The notes: generated from the letters alone by a model not told the origin. Positions 33,396 through 41,985 are shown, counted from the stretch's first letter. The stretch is DNA of 45,461 bases from an uncultured Rhodospirillales bacterium (GCA_903920145.1 CAIXKV010000247.1:1-45461), one strand, 5' to 3'. Translations and numbers: made by a program.

Positions 33396-35393
33396 ATGTT
33401 CCATGCAACGGGACTTAGGGCAAAGTTATTTATTGCTCCGGCGATTATTATAATCGCGACGATCGTTCTTTGTTCAATGTCCTATCAAATTATCTTGCAA
33501 CAAGAAAGTGGCTTGACGATTCTCTATACGTCGTCATTGGCTAAAAAAGAGAAAGTCAGCCAACTTTTAATTTCTCTTTCATCTGTCAATGTCGGACCTT
33601 ATCGTATTTTAGATTGGCAGAATATCGGTGTTAAACCAGAGAAAATTTCGGAAGAAATTGCTAAGACTGTTAATCAGGTTAAATTAGTTGAGAGTATTAT
33701 TAATCAATTAAAATCAGAATATCAGTATAAGGAAGATGAAAAAAAGTTATTAGATGCAGTTGAATTTGCTGCAATAGCTTGGTTGAAGCCAATGCGTGAT
33801 ACTCTTGACATGCTTGATACTGATCCTGTTATGGCATTAACAATGGTTGCTGATGTTGAGCGTCACTATTCAATAGTAGAGACAGCAGTTTTTCATTGGG
33901 CAGAGTTCCAAAGTCAAGAAAATGATAACTTATATCATAAAACAAATACCGATGCTCAGGATGCGATTCTAGAGCTTATTCTTATTTTTAGTTTATGCAT
34001 TGTCTGTTCTGTAGCCATAACTGGAATGATTGCTCATTCAATTGTCCGTAATTTGAACCAAATGGCTCATGCCATGCGGCGATTGGCAAACGGAGATTTG
34101 GACGCAGATATTCCGACTTTGACCAGCCGTGATGAAATCGGAACCATGGTCGCCGCAATACAAGTCTTTAAAGATAATGCCCATAATATGGAGGCAATGC
34201 GCGTTGAGCGTGAACAAAATCGAGCCAAAGCGGATTCCCAACGTATAGCTGCGCTTGAAAGTATGGCGGCCACGGTTGAGGTAGAAAGTCAAAACGCAGT
34301 TGCTACCGTCGCAAAGCAGAGCAGTGCTATGAGCGAGAAAGCGAACAGTATGGTCGAGATGGCCGGGCGTGTTCGCACTCACGCCGAGGAGGTTGCCGCC
34401 GCTGCGGAGCAGTCGTTGGCTGGCGCGCGGGCTGTCGAAGCGGCCTGCGTTCGCCTAACCCATGCTTTCCGGGACACGGGCCGCAACGTCGCGCACGCCA
34501 GTGTCGTAACACAGGAATCCGTTCAAAGCAGTCAAGTCGCACAAAAGACCATTAGCTCCCTCTCTGATGCCGTTGGTTTCATTGGAGAATTCGCTAAAAT
34601 GATTGCCTCAATTGCGGCCCAAACCAACCTATTAGCACTGAATGCGACCATTGAGGCAGCCAGAGCCGGGGCGGCAGGTAAAGGTTTTGCCGTTGTTGCC
34701 AGTGAAGTCAAAGCCTTGGCAAGTCAGACAGCTCATGCAACCAATCAAATCACGAGTAAAATTGGTGAAGTTAGAGCTATTATGACTCAGGCCGTAACAG
34801 CTGTGGCTGAAGTCGGCGTCCAAATCACAAAAGTAGATGAGATATCCCGTTTGGTTGCGGTTTCCGTTGAGCAGGAAGCCAATGAAACAGCCGCTATTGC
34901 TCATCATGTCGCGGATAGTGCCGCTATTGCCCAAATGGTTGCCAATCGTATTGACGAAGTGTCTAGGGACTCACAAGAGACGATGAATGTTGCCCATGAA
35001 CTTTGTGAGTCTGCTGATACTGTTTCGGAAAGCGTCCGTCACTTGCGAACAATTCTAGTAAAAGCTGTCAGAACTTCAACTGAAGAAGCCAATCGCAGAA
35101 AATCAAGTAGATATGACGTGAATATAAAGGGTAGCCTTTATTATAATGGACAATATTTTGATGTATCCATCGCTAATCTTTCTGAAGGAGGCGCTTATTT
35201 AAGAAACACACCACCTTTGATTGATATATCAAAAGGTATTTTGAGAATACCAAATTTTTCAGACGATTTACCTTTCGATGTTGTAGGTACGGCTGATGAA
35301 ACTCTTTCTTTACACTTTAATCTCCCCGATAATACGTGCAGTGCTTATGTCAAATTTATTAATCAACATATCGCTCATCGTGATCCTCCATAG
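33396..35393 (+). CDS. Methyl-accepting chemotaxis protein with C-terminal PilZ domain
   Basis: A 665-residue transmembrane chemoreceptor. Order: TM1 about 11-30; periplasmic helical region 31-190; TM2 about 191-214; HAMP 215-265; cytoplasmic signalling coiled coil to about 550, with the highly conserved tip ([19 protein letters not shown] and [16 protein letters not shown], 407-442). A PilZ domain (about 566-655) follows, with c-di-GMP-binding motifs RxxxR (Arg568-Arg572) and NxSxxG (Asn594, Ser596, Gly599). c-di-GMP may therefore modulate signalling to CheA. The ATG at 33396 follows GAGGG; an earlier in-frame start lies in the preceding gene. The gene is AT-rich except for a clearly GC-rich patch at about 34330-34510. 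Confidence 0.93.
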   Translation: MFHATGLRAKLFIAPAIIIIATIVLCSMSYQIILQQESGLTILYTSSLAKKEKVSQLLISLSSVNVGPYRILDWQNIGVKPEKISEEIAKTVNQVKLVESIINQLKSEYQYKEDEKKLLDAVEFAAIAWLKPMRDTLDMLDTDPVMALTMVADVERHYSIVETAVFHWAEFQSQENDNLYHKTNTDAQDAILELILIFSLCIVCSVAITGMIAHSIVRNLNQMAHAMRRLANGDLDADIPTLTSRDEIGTMVAAIQVFKDNAHNMEAMRVEREQNRAKADSQRIAALESMAATVEVESQNAVATVAKQSSAMSEKANSMVEMAGRVRTHAEEVAAAAEQSLAGARAVEAACVRLTHAFRDTGRNVAHASVVTQESVQSSQVAQKTISSLSDAVGFIGEFAKMIASIAAQTNLLALNATIEAARAGAAGKGFAVVASEVKALASQTAHATNQITSKIGEVRAIMTQAVTAVAEVGVQITKVDEISRLVAVSVEQEANETAAIAHHVADSAAIAQMVANRIDEVSRDSQETMNVAHELCESADTVSESVRHLRTILVKAVRTSTEEANRRKSSRYDVNIKGSLYYNGQYFDVSIANLSEGGAYLRNTPPLIDISKGILRIPNFSDDLPFDVVGTADETLSLHFNLPDNTCSAYVKFINQHIAHRDPP

Positions 35394-35409
35394 GGGGGCT
35401 TGGAATGGT

Positions 35410-35595
35410 TTAGCTGTTTAGAGTTCGCTTCTTGTCTCCAGGTTTGGGTGGAGGCGGTACGCCTGGGTTGATATTCCAAAGTTTTCGCCGTAGAACAGAT
35501 AGACGGCATCTGTGTGCAAGGCTTATAATATGTAAATATGCAGGAAAATCCGTGGTGCCACGGAATGCGATGAAAAAACGGTCCTGTCTGGCCAA
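35410..35595 (-). CDS. Possible small protein or gene remnant, 61 residues
   Basis: In the 231-base spacer between the chemoreceptor and kinase genes, the minus strand has an open frame whose sequence looks protein-like: FFIAFRGTTDFPAYLHIISL, then RRKLWNINPGVPPPPKPGDK at the C-terminal side. The only candidate start is TTG at 35595, with no clear ribosome-binding site; the frame is open up to base 35619. It is moderately GC-rich in an otherwise AT-rich neighbourhood. It could be a small gene read against its neighbours, the tail of a broken gene, or chance. Kept as a low-confidence entry because of the orderly proline-rich end. Confidence 0.25.
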   Translation of the reverse strand: MARQDRFFIAFRGTTDFPAYLHIISLAHRCRLSVLRRKLWNINPGVPPPPKPGDKKRTLNS

Positions 35596-35624
35596 ACACT
35601 TTTCTGCGGCTGTAAAGTATCACC

Positions 35625-38600
35625 ATGACTTACCCGATTTGGCTACTCCCCCTTCGGCAACTGTCTTTAATTACGATTGTTTTGCTCATATGTTGGGGTG
35701 CCGTTGTGTGGGTCGGTGGAGATATTTTGGTTAACGCCCGTATTGATGCTGTAATTCGGGTGCAAGACGGGTTAATTCAAGAACATGCGGATGCACTAAG
35801 CTATAACTTGCACCGTAGTCTGGCTTTTTTACATGCTATTCCTAGTCATTTTGCAGCAGATGATAAAATAAAAGACATCTTATCTCAAGATAATAAAGTA
35901 ATTTTGCCGAATTCATTGAATGTAAAAGAAAAGTATTCATTATTTTCATCTCAAAATGAACTTTCATTGATCTCAAAAAAATTATCAGAAGAAAGTAAAC
36001 GGTTTGATATTGATGTTATTTGGGTTGTAAATAAATTTGGCGACTGCTTTTTATCTAGTAATTATAACCAAGATGAAAGTTTTATCGGTACAAATTATCA
36101 AGATCGAGATTATTTTAAGGAATCAATGTCTGGAAAACTAGGTCAACAAATTGCCGTTGGCCGTGTTACTGGAATTCCAGGCATATATTTTTCTGCTCCT
36201 GTTTTTACAAATCAAAAAGTTGTTGGAGTGGTTGTTATAAAGATTAATTTAGATAAATTATCTCCTCTTTTAGGAAGTGCAGATTCTTTTGTGACTGATG
36301 AATATGGTGTTGTTATTATGTCAAAGAGATCAGAACTTTATATGAAGGCATTGCCAGATAACAAATTAAGTAATTTATCATTAGAAAAGCGTGATTTTCG
36401 TTATCGATCACATAATTTTATTTTATTAAATATATCACCGTGGGCAATTCAAGTAAATTCAATGTTATTTAAATTTGAAAATTCCCAATATCCGTACTTG
36501 ATCACTACCCGTAAAGAAACTGATGAAGGTATGGTAGTTCATGTTATAAGTCATCTTGAAGAAATAAATGACATTGTTCGAAATATATTTTTCCTAAAGA
36601 TTGCCGTTTTTATTGCTGGAGCTACAATTATTATGTTTATTATTGGAATTGTCTTATATTTTAGAAGTTCTGAGTATCATGTCCGAGAACTTCAAGAAAA
36701 GCAAATTGATTTAGAAGCTGCTAAGAAGCGAGCCGAAGCAGCAACGGAAGCAAAAGCTCAATTTTTAGCTAATATGAGCCATGAAATTAGAACACCAATG
36801 AATGGTGTTCTTGGGCTTGTTCATTTAATAAAAGATACCAATCTTAATTTACAGCAAAAAGATTACCTTAATAAAATAGAGATGTCTGCATCAGCATTAC
36901 TAGGAATAATAGATGACATTCTTGACATATCAAAAATAGATGGTGGAAAATTAAAAATTCAAACCGATCATTTTTTTATTAATTCAATTTTTGATCACAT
37001 TTGTAATATTCTTTCATCTCGCGTCATTGAAAAAAATATTGAACTTTTATTTCAAATTGATCCTGATGTTCCGTTAGAGTTAATTGGTGATCAGCTTAGA
37101 ATACGGCAAGTTCTTTTAAATTTAGCCGGTAATGCTGTAAAATTTACAGAAAAAGGAGATATTGTTATTTCTATTGGTGTTTCAAGTAAGTCAAATGAAT
37201 GTATTGAAATTACTTTTTCAGTTCGTGATACTGGAATTGGACTTAGTGATGAACAGCAAAAAAAGTTATTTCAAGATTTTTCTCAAGCAGATGACTCAAT
37301 TACTCGTCGTTTTGGAGGAACTGGACTAGGATTATCGATTAGTAAACAGCTCGTTGAATTAATGGGAGGACGAATTGGAGTTAAAAGTCAGCTCGGACAT
37401 GGCAGTACATTTTTCTTTACGATTCCTGTTATTAGTCCAATAGATATAAAAAATAATTTTACACCTCCGTTATATCTGAAAAATTTTAGAATTTTGATTG
37501 TTGATGATAATCCAACGGCATGCATGATCGCAACTGCAATGTTGATTGATCATTCAATGCAGGTTGAACCTGTTTCTTCTGGAAGTGCTGCTTTAGAAAA
37601 AATTGAATCAGCCGACGCAGCGGGCCGGCCTTATGATTTGGTTATTATGGATTGGAGAATGCCAGGTATTGATGGACTTGAGGTTACAAATATTATTAAT
37701 AATAATTATAAATTAACTCGACAGCCATCTATTATTATAGTGACAGCTTATGGTGATGAAGACTTACGATCGCGGGCTGATAATGTTGGAGTTTCGGCAA
37801 TTTTAACAAAACCTTACTCACCATATCAGATTTTTGATTGTATTGATTCATTATTTTCCTCCACAAATAAAATAAATGATGATCAATCAAAATTAATTAA
37901 ATTTGATCAAAAATCAGATTATTCTTCTTTAAATGGAGCTCATATTCTGGTTGTTGAAGATAATCAAATTAATCGACATATTGCTGTAGAGTTACTTAAA
38001 AAAATAAAAATATCTGCTGATATAGCAGAGAATGGTCAGGAAGCTATTAATCATATCATTGATAATAGTAAAAAATATGATGCTATATTGATGGATGTTC
38101 AAATGCCAATTATGGATGGACTCACTGCGACAAGCATAATTCGTAAATATTATGATTCTAAAACTTTGCCTATTATTGCAATGACAGCTCACGCAATGGA
38201 CCATGAAAAGAATCGTTGCCTAGATATTGGTATGAATGATCATATTGTGAAGCCAGTTGATCCAGAAATTTTTTACAAAACATTAATCAAGTGGATAGAT
38301 ATGAGTTGTGATCATTTATATAAAATTAATGATGAAATAAAAGATTTATCAGTTAATGCTGTAGATCAGGTTGATTATAGTCATAATTCAATAGATTATA
38401 ATATAAATGGAGTGTTACCAAAATACCTTCCGCCATTTGATATTGAAAAGGCATTGGAAAGAGTTTTTGGTGACAATGAATGCTTAATGATGTTAATTAT
38501 TAGTTTTGGAGAAAGTTTTCATAATTCTAATATTGAAATGAAAAAATTAATTAATGAAAAAAAATTTGAAGAAGCATATTTATTAGCTCATACTATTAAA

Positions 38601-38786
38601 GGTGCTGCGGGCTCTCTGGATGCAATGTCTTTATTTATTGCAGCTCGTGATTTAGAGCATGCTTTACGCCCAGTTGATCTTGATGCTTTGTGTTTTTCTT
38701 TCGAAGCATCTCTCGTTGAAGCTGTTACGGCAGCAGCCACTCTTAGAGACAAGGTTAGCCAGGCTAGCTATACCACAGCTTCGTGA
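35625..38786 (+). CDS. Hybrid sensor histidine kinase (Cache-HisKA-HATPase-REC-REC-Hpt)
   Basis: A 1053-residue multi-step phosphorelay kinase. Order: TM1 about 11-32; a large periplasmic double-Cache-like sensor 35-315 (IWVVNKFGDCFLSSNYN, GTNYQDRDYFKESMSGK, GRVTGIPGIYFSAPVF are typical); TM2 about 323-346; a linker coil; HisKA with His386 in NMSHEIRTPMNG; HATPase with N box Asn503, DTGIGL and GGTGLGLS; REC1 with Asp676 and Lys729; REC2 with Asp824 and Lys876; Hpt with His989 in LLAHTIKGAAGS. All phospho-sites are intact. The middle is extremely AT-rich, while both ends are closer to the genome average. No HTH output is fused; the next gene encodes a lone receiver. The ribosome-binding site is weak. 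Confidence 0.95.
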   Translation: MTYPIWLLPLRQLSLITIVLLICWGAVVWVGGDILVNARIDAVIRVQDGLIQEHADALSYNLHRSLAFLHAIPSHFAADDKIKDILSQDNKVILPNSLNVKEKYSLFSSQNELSLISKKLSEESKRFDIDVIWVVNKFGDCFLSSNYNQDESFIGTNYQDRDYFKESMSGKLGQQIAVGRVTGIPGIYFSAPVFTNQKVVGVVVIKINLDKLSPLLGSADSFVTDEYGVVIMSKRSELYMKALPDNKLSNLSLEKRDFRYRSHNFILLNISPWAIQVNSMLFKFENSQYPYLITTRKETDEGMVVHVISHLEEINDIVRNIFFLKIAVFIAGATIIMFIIGIVLYFRSSEYHVRELQEKQIDLEAAKKRAEAATEAKAQFLANMSHEIRTPMNGVLGLVHLIKDTNLNLQQKDYLNKIEMSASALLGIIDDILDISKIDGGKLKIQTDHFFINSIFDHICNILSSRVIEKNIELLFQIDPDVPLELIGDQLRIRQVLLNLAGNAVKFTEKGDIVISIGVSSKSNECIEITFSVRDTGIGLSDEQQKKLFQDFSQADDSITRRFGGTGLGLSISKQLVELMGGRIGVKSQLGHGSTFFFTIPVISPIDIKNNFTPPLYLKNFRILIVDDNPTACMIATAMLIDHSMQVEPVSSGSAALEKIESADAAGRPYDLVIMDWRMPGIDGLEVTNIINNNYKLTRQPSIIIVTAYGDEDLRSRADNVGVSAILTKPYSPYQIFDCIDSLFSSTNKINDDQSKLIKFDQKSDYSSLNGAHILVVEDNQINRHIAVELLKKIKISADIAENGQEAINHIIDNSKKYDAILMDVQMPIMDGLTATSIIRKYYDSKTLPIIAMTAHAMDHEKNRCLDIGMNDHIVKPVDPEIFYKTLIKWIDMSCDHLYKINDEIKDLSVNAVDQVDYSHNSIDYNINGVLPKYLPPFDIEKALERVFGDNECLMMLIISFGESFHNSNIEMKKLINEKKFEEAYLLAHTIKGAAGSLDAMSLFIAARDLEHALRPVDLDALCFSFEASLVEAVTAAATLRDKVSQASYTTAS

Positions 38787-38931
38787 GGCACTCTGTGGGA
38801 CTCGGTTCGACATTGGGCTAATCCTGATCGCGCTGTATTTTTCATCGCTCAACATCCAGTTATCAATCTAGGACATTGAACGTCATGATGTGGTAATGCC
38901 ATGGGAGCGACGACCGAGGAGTTGAGCGAGC

Positions 38932-39324
38932 ATGACAGTTAAAACTCTGATTGTTGACGACTCTGACTATATGCGCCAGATGTTAGTCATGATGCTCAAG
39001 AAAATTACTATCCATGATATCCTTCAGGCAAGTAGTGGTGCTGAAGCGTTAAATATTTTGCAAACACAATCGATTGAACTTGTATTATTGGATTGTGTTA
39101 TGCCAAAAGAAGATGGATTTTATGTTTTAAAGTCTATTAGATCGAATCCAAATATATCTAATATACCTGTTATATTGGTAACGGGTCATGCTGATGAAGA
39201 TATTATTGCCAGAGCTAAACAAATTGAATTTCGTGCCGATGGAATCATTGCTAAACCATTATCACTTTCAACACTAGAAGCAAAAATTAGATCTGTTCTA
39301 ACTGCTAAATCTCGAATAAAATAA
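38932..39324 (+). CDS. Single-domain response regulator (CheY-like)
   Basis: A stand-alone receiver domain of 130 residues with the acidic pair Asp9-Asp10 (IVDDSDYMRQML), phospho-acceptor Asp54 (LVLLDCVMPKEDGF), Thr84 (ILVTGHAD) and Lys108 (IIAKPLS). There is no output domain, so it either acts by binding a target such as the flagellar switch or relays phosphate. It follows the hybrid kinase by 145 bases on the same strand, with a good GAGGAG ribosome-binding site 11 bases before the ATG. The kinase's Hpt domain (His989) is the obvious phosphodonor, which is inference. It ends at a strong hairpin with a T-rich tail. Confidence 0.95.
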   Translation: MTVKTLIVDDSDYMRQMLVMMLKKITIHDILQASSGAEALNILQTQSIELVLLDCVMPKEDGFYVLKSIRSNPNISNIPVILVTGHADEDIIARAKQIEFRADGIIAKPLSLSTLEAKIRSVLTAKSRIK

Positions 39325-39339
39325 TTAAATTATATTTAT

Positions 39340-39385
39340 ATGAAAGGGCGTTTGTTTTAAATGTCGCCCTTTCATTTGTTTGTGA
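39340..39385. terminator. Terminator between the response regulator and the FSNG-repeat gene
   Basis: ATGAAAGGGCG (39340-39350) and CGCCCTTTCAT (39365-39375) pair perfectly over 11 bp with a 14-base loop. TTGTTTGTGATTT follows on the plus strand, and the minus-strand side also runs into an A/T-rich stretch. It sits between convergent genes and probably stops both. Confidence 0.8.
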
Positions 39386-39386
39386 T

Positions 39387-39728
39387 TTATTGACCTTCCT
39401 GACATACTGCTGTTGTTCTTTCTAATAATAGGCATGTGAGGCGATTTCCTATTCTATATCGATAAGGTGTATCACGATGGACTGAGAGTCCATTTGAGAA
39501 TTCTAGCCAACCTGTTGAGTCACGATGGGCCGTAATTCCATTGGAAAAAACGCCGGTTGTTTTATCAATTTTGACCCCGTTGCTAAACTGAATATGGCCG
39601 TTTTTATCTTCGATTGCCGATAATCCATTGGTACAGTTGATACTTTCCAGATCACTCTCTGCACATTGTAGGGCTTGCGGTTGACCACTGATGACCATGG
39701 CGTAGATTGCGATTTCAAGAACGTTCAT
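39387..39728 (-). CDS. Unknown small protein with four [F/C]-[S/T]-N-G repeats
   Basis: A 113-residue protein of no known function. A hydrophobic N terminus (LEIAIYAMVISG) could be an export signal, though it lacks a basic start. Four short units follow, each beginning CTNG (32-35), FSNG (48-51), FSNG (61-64) and FSNG (77-80). Three of them continue with a short strand and an (R/K)D-x-x-G-like turn, for example GITAHRDSTGWLE. Four cysteines (22, 32, 99, 109) sit at the two edges of the repeat block and could form two disulfides, which favours a periplasmic or surface site. AGAGG lies upstream of the ATG. It reads opposite to the response regulator and is divergent from the coiled-coil operon, about 256 bases away. 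Confidence 0.8.
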   Translation of the reverse strand: MNVLEIAIYAMVISGQPQALQCAESDLESINCTNGLSAIEDKNGHIQFSNGVKIDKTTGVFSNGITAHRDSTGWLEFSNGLSVHRDTPYRYRIGNRLTCLLLERTTAVCQEGQ

Positions 39729-39984
39729 TGGAACCTCTCTAAAATAACGGCCTTGATTTTAGGGCCAGTCGGGTGCTCGATCCGATCCACTTTAGCGCCC
39801 TCGATATCTCAGGAAAGATAGAACCATCGTCAAGGCCGGTTTTCTGCGAATCGTGTTTTTCGCTTTCCATAACCATAACGGCTTGCGCACTCCGGTTTGC
39901 GACTTTACAAGCCGTGGACAAAGGCGTCTAACAGCGCCATGCTTCGGCGTTCGGTCAGCGTTTCGCCAGATCAGATAGCCCCCC

Positions 39985-40551
39985 ATGTCTGCTGCTCAGT
40001 TCGACACCTTCACCGTGATGTTTTCCGCCCTGATGGCCACCTTGATATTCGGCCTTGGGGTCAGTTTGCTGTTTCGTGCGATTGTCCCGCCGATGATCGC
40101 CCGATTGTTTAGGGTTGCTGACGCTGAAAAAGGATATGTAGAAGCTGCACGACAGGGTTTAGTTGTTCGTGATAGACTTCGTGCTCTTCAGGATGAGCTG
40201 TATCAAATTGAGTCTCAAAAAAAGCGGATGGTCCAGGACATTCAAGCAGTGAAAAAGCAGATAGCGGCTGTTGAATCTCGACCACCAGATTTTATTCACG
40301 AAATGGGCGAGCCACGTGTCGGACAAATGAAGTATATTGCAAGAGTCTCAGTGTCTGTCTCCTCCCCTCTTCTGCGAGCTTCGTCAGAGTTATACAATCC
40401 AATCTGGAGGCACCTTAATTTCGCCGAAATCTGGGCTTCGTCGCCAGAAGAAGCCGCCAACCAACTTGATCTTGCCTATCCCGATAAACTTGGCTACCAA
40501 AAACAGTTCCTTGATGGTCAACCCACTCGATCTGGAGACCGTGGCCGGTGA
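39985..40551 (+). CDS. Unknown membrane-anchored coiled-coil protein A
   Basis: A 188-residue protein: one membrane span (about 10-36, MFSALMATLIFGLGVSLLF), a coiled coil (about 45-95, RDRLRALQDELYQIESQKKR), and a soluble C-terminal domain (about 105-185) containing IWASSPEEAANQLDLAYP. The inside/outside orientation is unclear. It overlaps the next gene by 4 bases (GTGA). The same plan and a similar C-terminal phrase occur in the next protein, so the two look like ancient paralogues, perhaps forming a hetero-oligomer. The start ATG has no obvious ribosome-binding site. The coiled-coil part is more AT-rich than the ends. No family name is recognised. Confidence 0.8.
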   Translation: MSAAQFDTFTVMFSALMATLIFGLGVSLLFRAIVPPMIARLFRVADAEKGYVEAARQGLVVRDRLRALQDELYQIESQKKRMVQDIQAVKKQIAAVESRPPDFIHEMGEPRVGQMKYIARVSVSVSSPLLRASSELYNPIWRHLNFAEIWASSPEEAANQLDLAYPDKLGYQKQFLDGQPTRSGDRGR

Positions 40552-41126
40552 GTATATTGCTGGTTTTGGTAATTGCCCTGATTTTGACCGCTTGGTTTGG
40601 TGGCCTAGCGTTTCAGTTTTTGCGCGAAATTGCTAAAGCACGATGGCGTTGCCGAACCGCCTCTGAAAGAGAACAAAAAATATTAGCGATGATTAAAAAT
40701 ATGTTAGATGAAGAAAAGTCTTTATATCAACAGATAAAAGAGCAAACAGAAGCTAATCTAAAACTTCAAAATGAAGTTAATGCTCTGCGTTCTAATCTTA
40801 TGAAACAGCAAACAATTAATAATAAAAGATTGCTAGTGATCAATGGGCGGCGTCAAGTTGGTGATAAGGATTGGATTGTTACCCTGGCCAATCCGACTCC
40901 ACTTCGCCCCGATAGTCATCCGACAGTCATCCAAGAGTGGGCGCGTGGTCGTGACTATCTACTTTGGGCGCGAACCGAAGGAGAGGCGCGTGAACGTGCC
41001 TTACGTCGTTTTCATACCCGGCCCGGCACGATACTCAAAGGCATCATCGCCGCACCACCAGACTTGCTGACTGGAGAGATCACTGGGTCAACACTTGGCT
41101 CTTCCACCACCACTTCCTCAAGGTAA
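40548..41126 (+). CDS. Unknown membrane-anchored coiled-coil protein B
   Basis: A 192-residue protein starting at GTG within the stop of protein A. It has an N-terminal membrane span (2-24, SILLVLVIALILTAWFGGLA), a coiled coil (about 38-92, rich in Lys/Glu/Gln, AT-rich DNA), then a folded tail (95-178) with DWIVTLANPTPLRP and LLWARTEGEARERALRRFHT. A Ser/Thr-rich end follows. The tail phrase (L/I)WA-x-x-(P/G)-EA-...-(Y/F)xxP is shared with protein A. It is followed after 5 bases by the DUF192 gene. Function is unknown; coupling in expression to A and to a secreted DUF192 protein suggests an envelope role. Confidence 0.8.
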   Translation: MSILLVLVIALILTAWFGGLAFQFLREIAKARWRCRTASEREQKILAMIKNMLDEEKSLYQQIKEQTEANLKLQNEVNALRSNLMKQQTINNKRLLVINGRRQVGDKDWIVTLANPTPLRPDSHPTVIQEWARGRDYLLWARTEGEARERALRRFHTRPGTILKGIIAAPPDLLTGEITGSTLGSSTTTSSR

Positions 41127-41131
41127 CCTCA

Positions 41132-41590
41132 ATGAATAGCCGTATTCTTATACTTCTGTTTCTAGTCATCTTTGCCCCTTCGGTTTCTAGGGCTTCCGAT
41201 GATATTACATTTGGACGATCAGACCTTACGATTGTGACTACCACAGGTGCTAAATACCATTTTGCATTGGAGGTTGCGCAGACTCCCGAGCAGCTTGAAC
41301 GTGGTTTAATGTTTCGAGACTCGATGCCCGATGATGCCGGCATGCTGTTTCTCTTGGGAGATGAAGAAATAGCATCCTTTTGGATGCGGAATACGTTTTT
41401 ACCTCTGGATATGATCTTTATTGCTAAAGATGGTCGAATTACGAATATTCATCGCAATGCCGCGCCAGGATCTACTGCGATCATTTCATCAACCGCACTT
41501 GTGACGGCTGTCCTTGAAGTCAACGGTGGGGTTACGCAACGACTAGGGATCCGTGCTGGCGATCGCATCCTTCATCCATCCTTTCCTTAA
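41132..41590 (+). CDS. DUF192 family exported protein
   Basis: A 152-residue protein of the DUF192 family. A signal peptide (ILILLFLVIFAPSVSRA) is cleaved near residue 21. Family blocks are FALEVAQTPEQLERGLMFRD, GMLFLLGDEEIASFWMRNT, then PLDMIFIAKDGRITNIHRNA and AVLEVNGGVTQRLGIRAGD. The fold is a small beta barrel with no proven activity. It follows protein B by 5 bases with AAGGTAA as ribosome-binding site, forming a three-gene operon. It converges with the unknown gene at 41605-41985, with only 14 bases between. Confidence 0.92.
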   Translation: MNSRILILLFLVIFAPSVSRASDDITFGRSDLTIVTTTGAKYHFALEVAQTPEQLERGLMFRDSMPDDAGMLFLLGDEEIASFWMRNTFLPLDMIFIAKDGRITNIHRNAAPGSTAIISSTALVTAVLEVNGGVTQRLGIRAGDRILHPSFP

Positions 41591-41604
41591 CATATTAGGT
41601 CTGT

Positions 41605-41985
41605 TTACTTGTGTCGCCCTGCCCCATCTTTCAATAATTGCTGTTTCATAGGCTTACTGGTGTCGATGGTCATTGTCATGACTAGGGTGAGTTGGCCATC
41701 GATGACTTCTATTTTTTTTGTATAACTTCTAGAAATTGGAATTTTTCGTTCCAAGCAATAATTAACCACTGAAGCCGCAGCTTCGGTAGCGTCGATCAGC
41801 ATCTCACTTGTTTCGTTGTAATCATTAGTTAGCTTTATTTTGCTAATAACTGTATCTCCGGTGGTGACAAAATCAATTCCACTGACCGTGCCGATTGGCA
41901 GAGGCATCCGGTTTTTTCTCTTAAATTCGATAATGGCGCTGACAAACTCTTGATTGGTCAGAATGATACAGCGAAGTTCTCTCAT
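41605..41985 (-). CDS. Unknown protein, 126 residues
   Basis: Not recognised. It has no signal peptide or membrane span. The sequence alternates strands and helices: MRELRCIILTNQEFVSAIIE, GTVSGIDFVTTGDTVISKIK, a helix ATEAAASVVNYCLE, and then VIDGQLTLVMTMTI. Together these suggest a small alpha/beta fold. GAGG 8 bases before the ATG at 41985 supports that start over one at 42039. DNA is mildly AT-rich like the signalling genes to its left. The neighbours are DUF192 (convergent) and, 260 bases away and divergent, the FliN-like gene. Confidence 0.75.
   Translation of the reverse strand: MRELRCIILTNQEFVSAIIEFKRKNRMPLPIGTVSGIDFVTTGDTVISKIKLTNDYNETSEMLIDATEAAASVVNYCLERKIPISRSYTKKIEVIDGQLTLVMTMTIDTSKPMKQQLLKDGAGRHK

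Noticed and set aside
35375-35626. Second minus-strand frame overlapping the possible small protein at 35410-35595
   Set aside because: Product has no ordered composition and overlaps the end of the chemoreceptor gene; the frame at 35410-35595 looks better and is itself weak.
39739-39986. Two short minus-strand frames in the spacer before the coiled-coil operon
   Set aside because: Overlapping in different frames, no ribosome-binding sites and no ordered protein features; the region is better read as promoter DNA for the two divergent genes.
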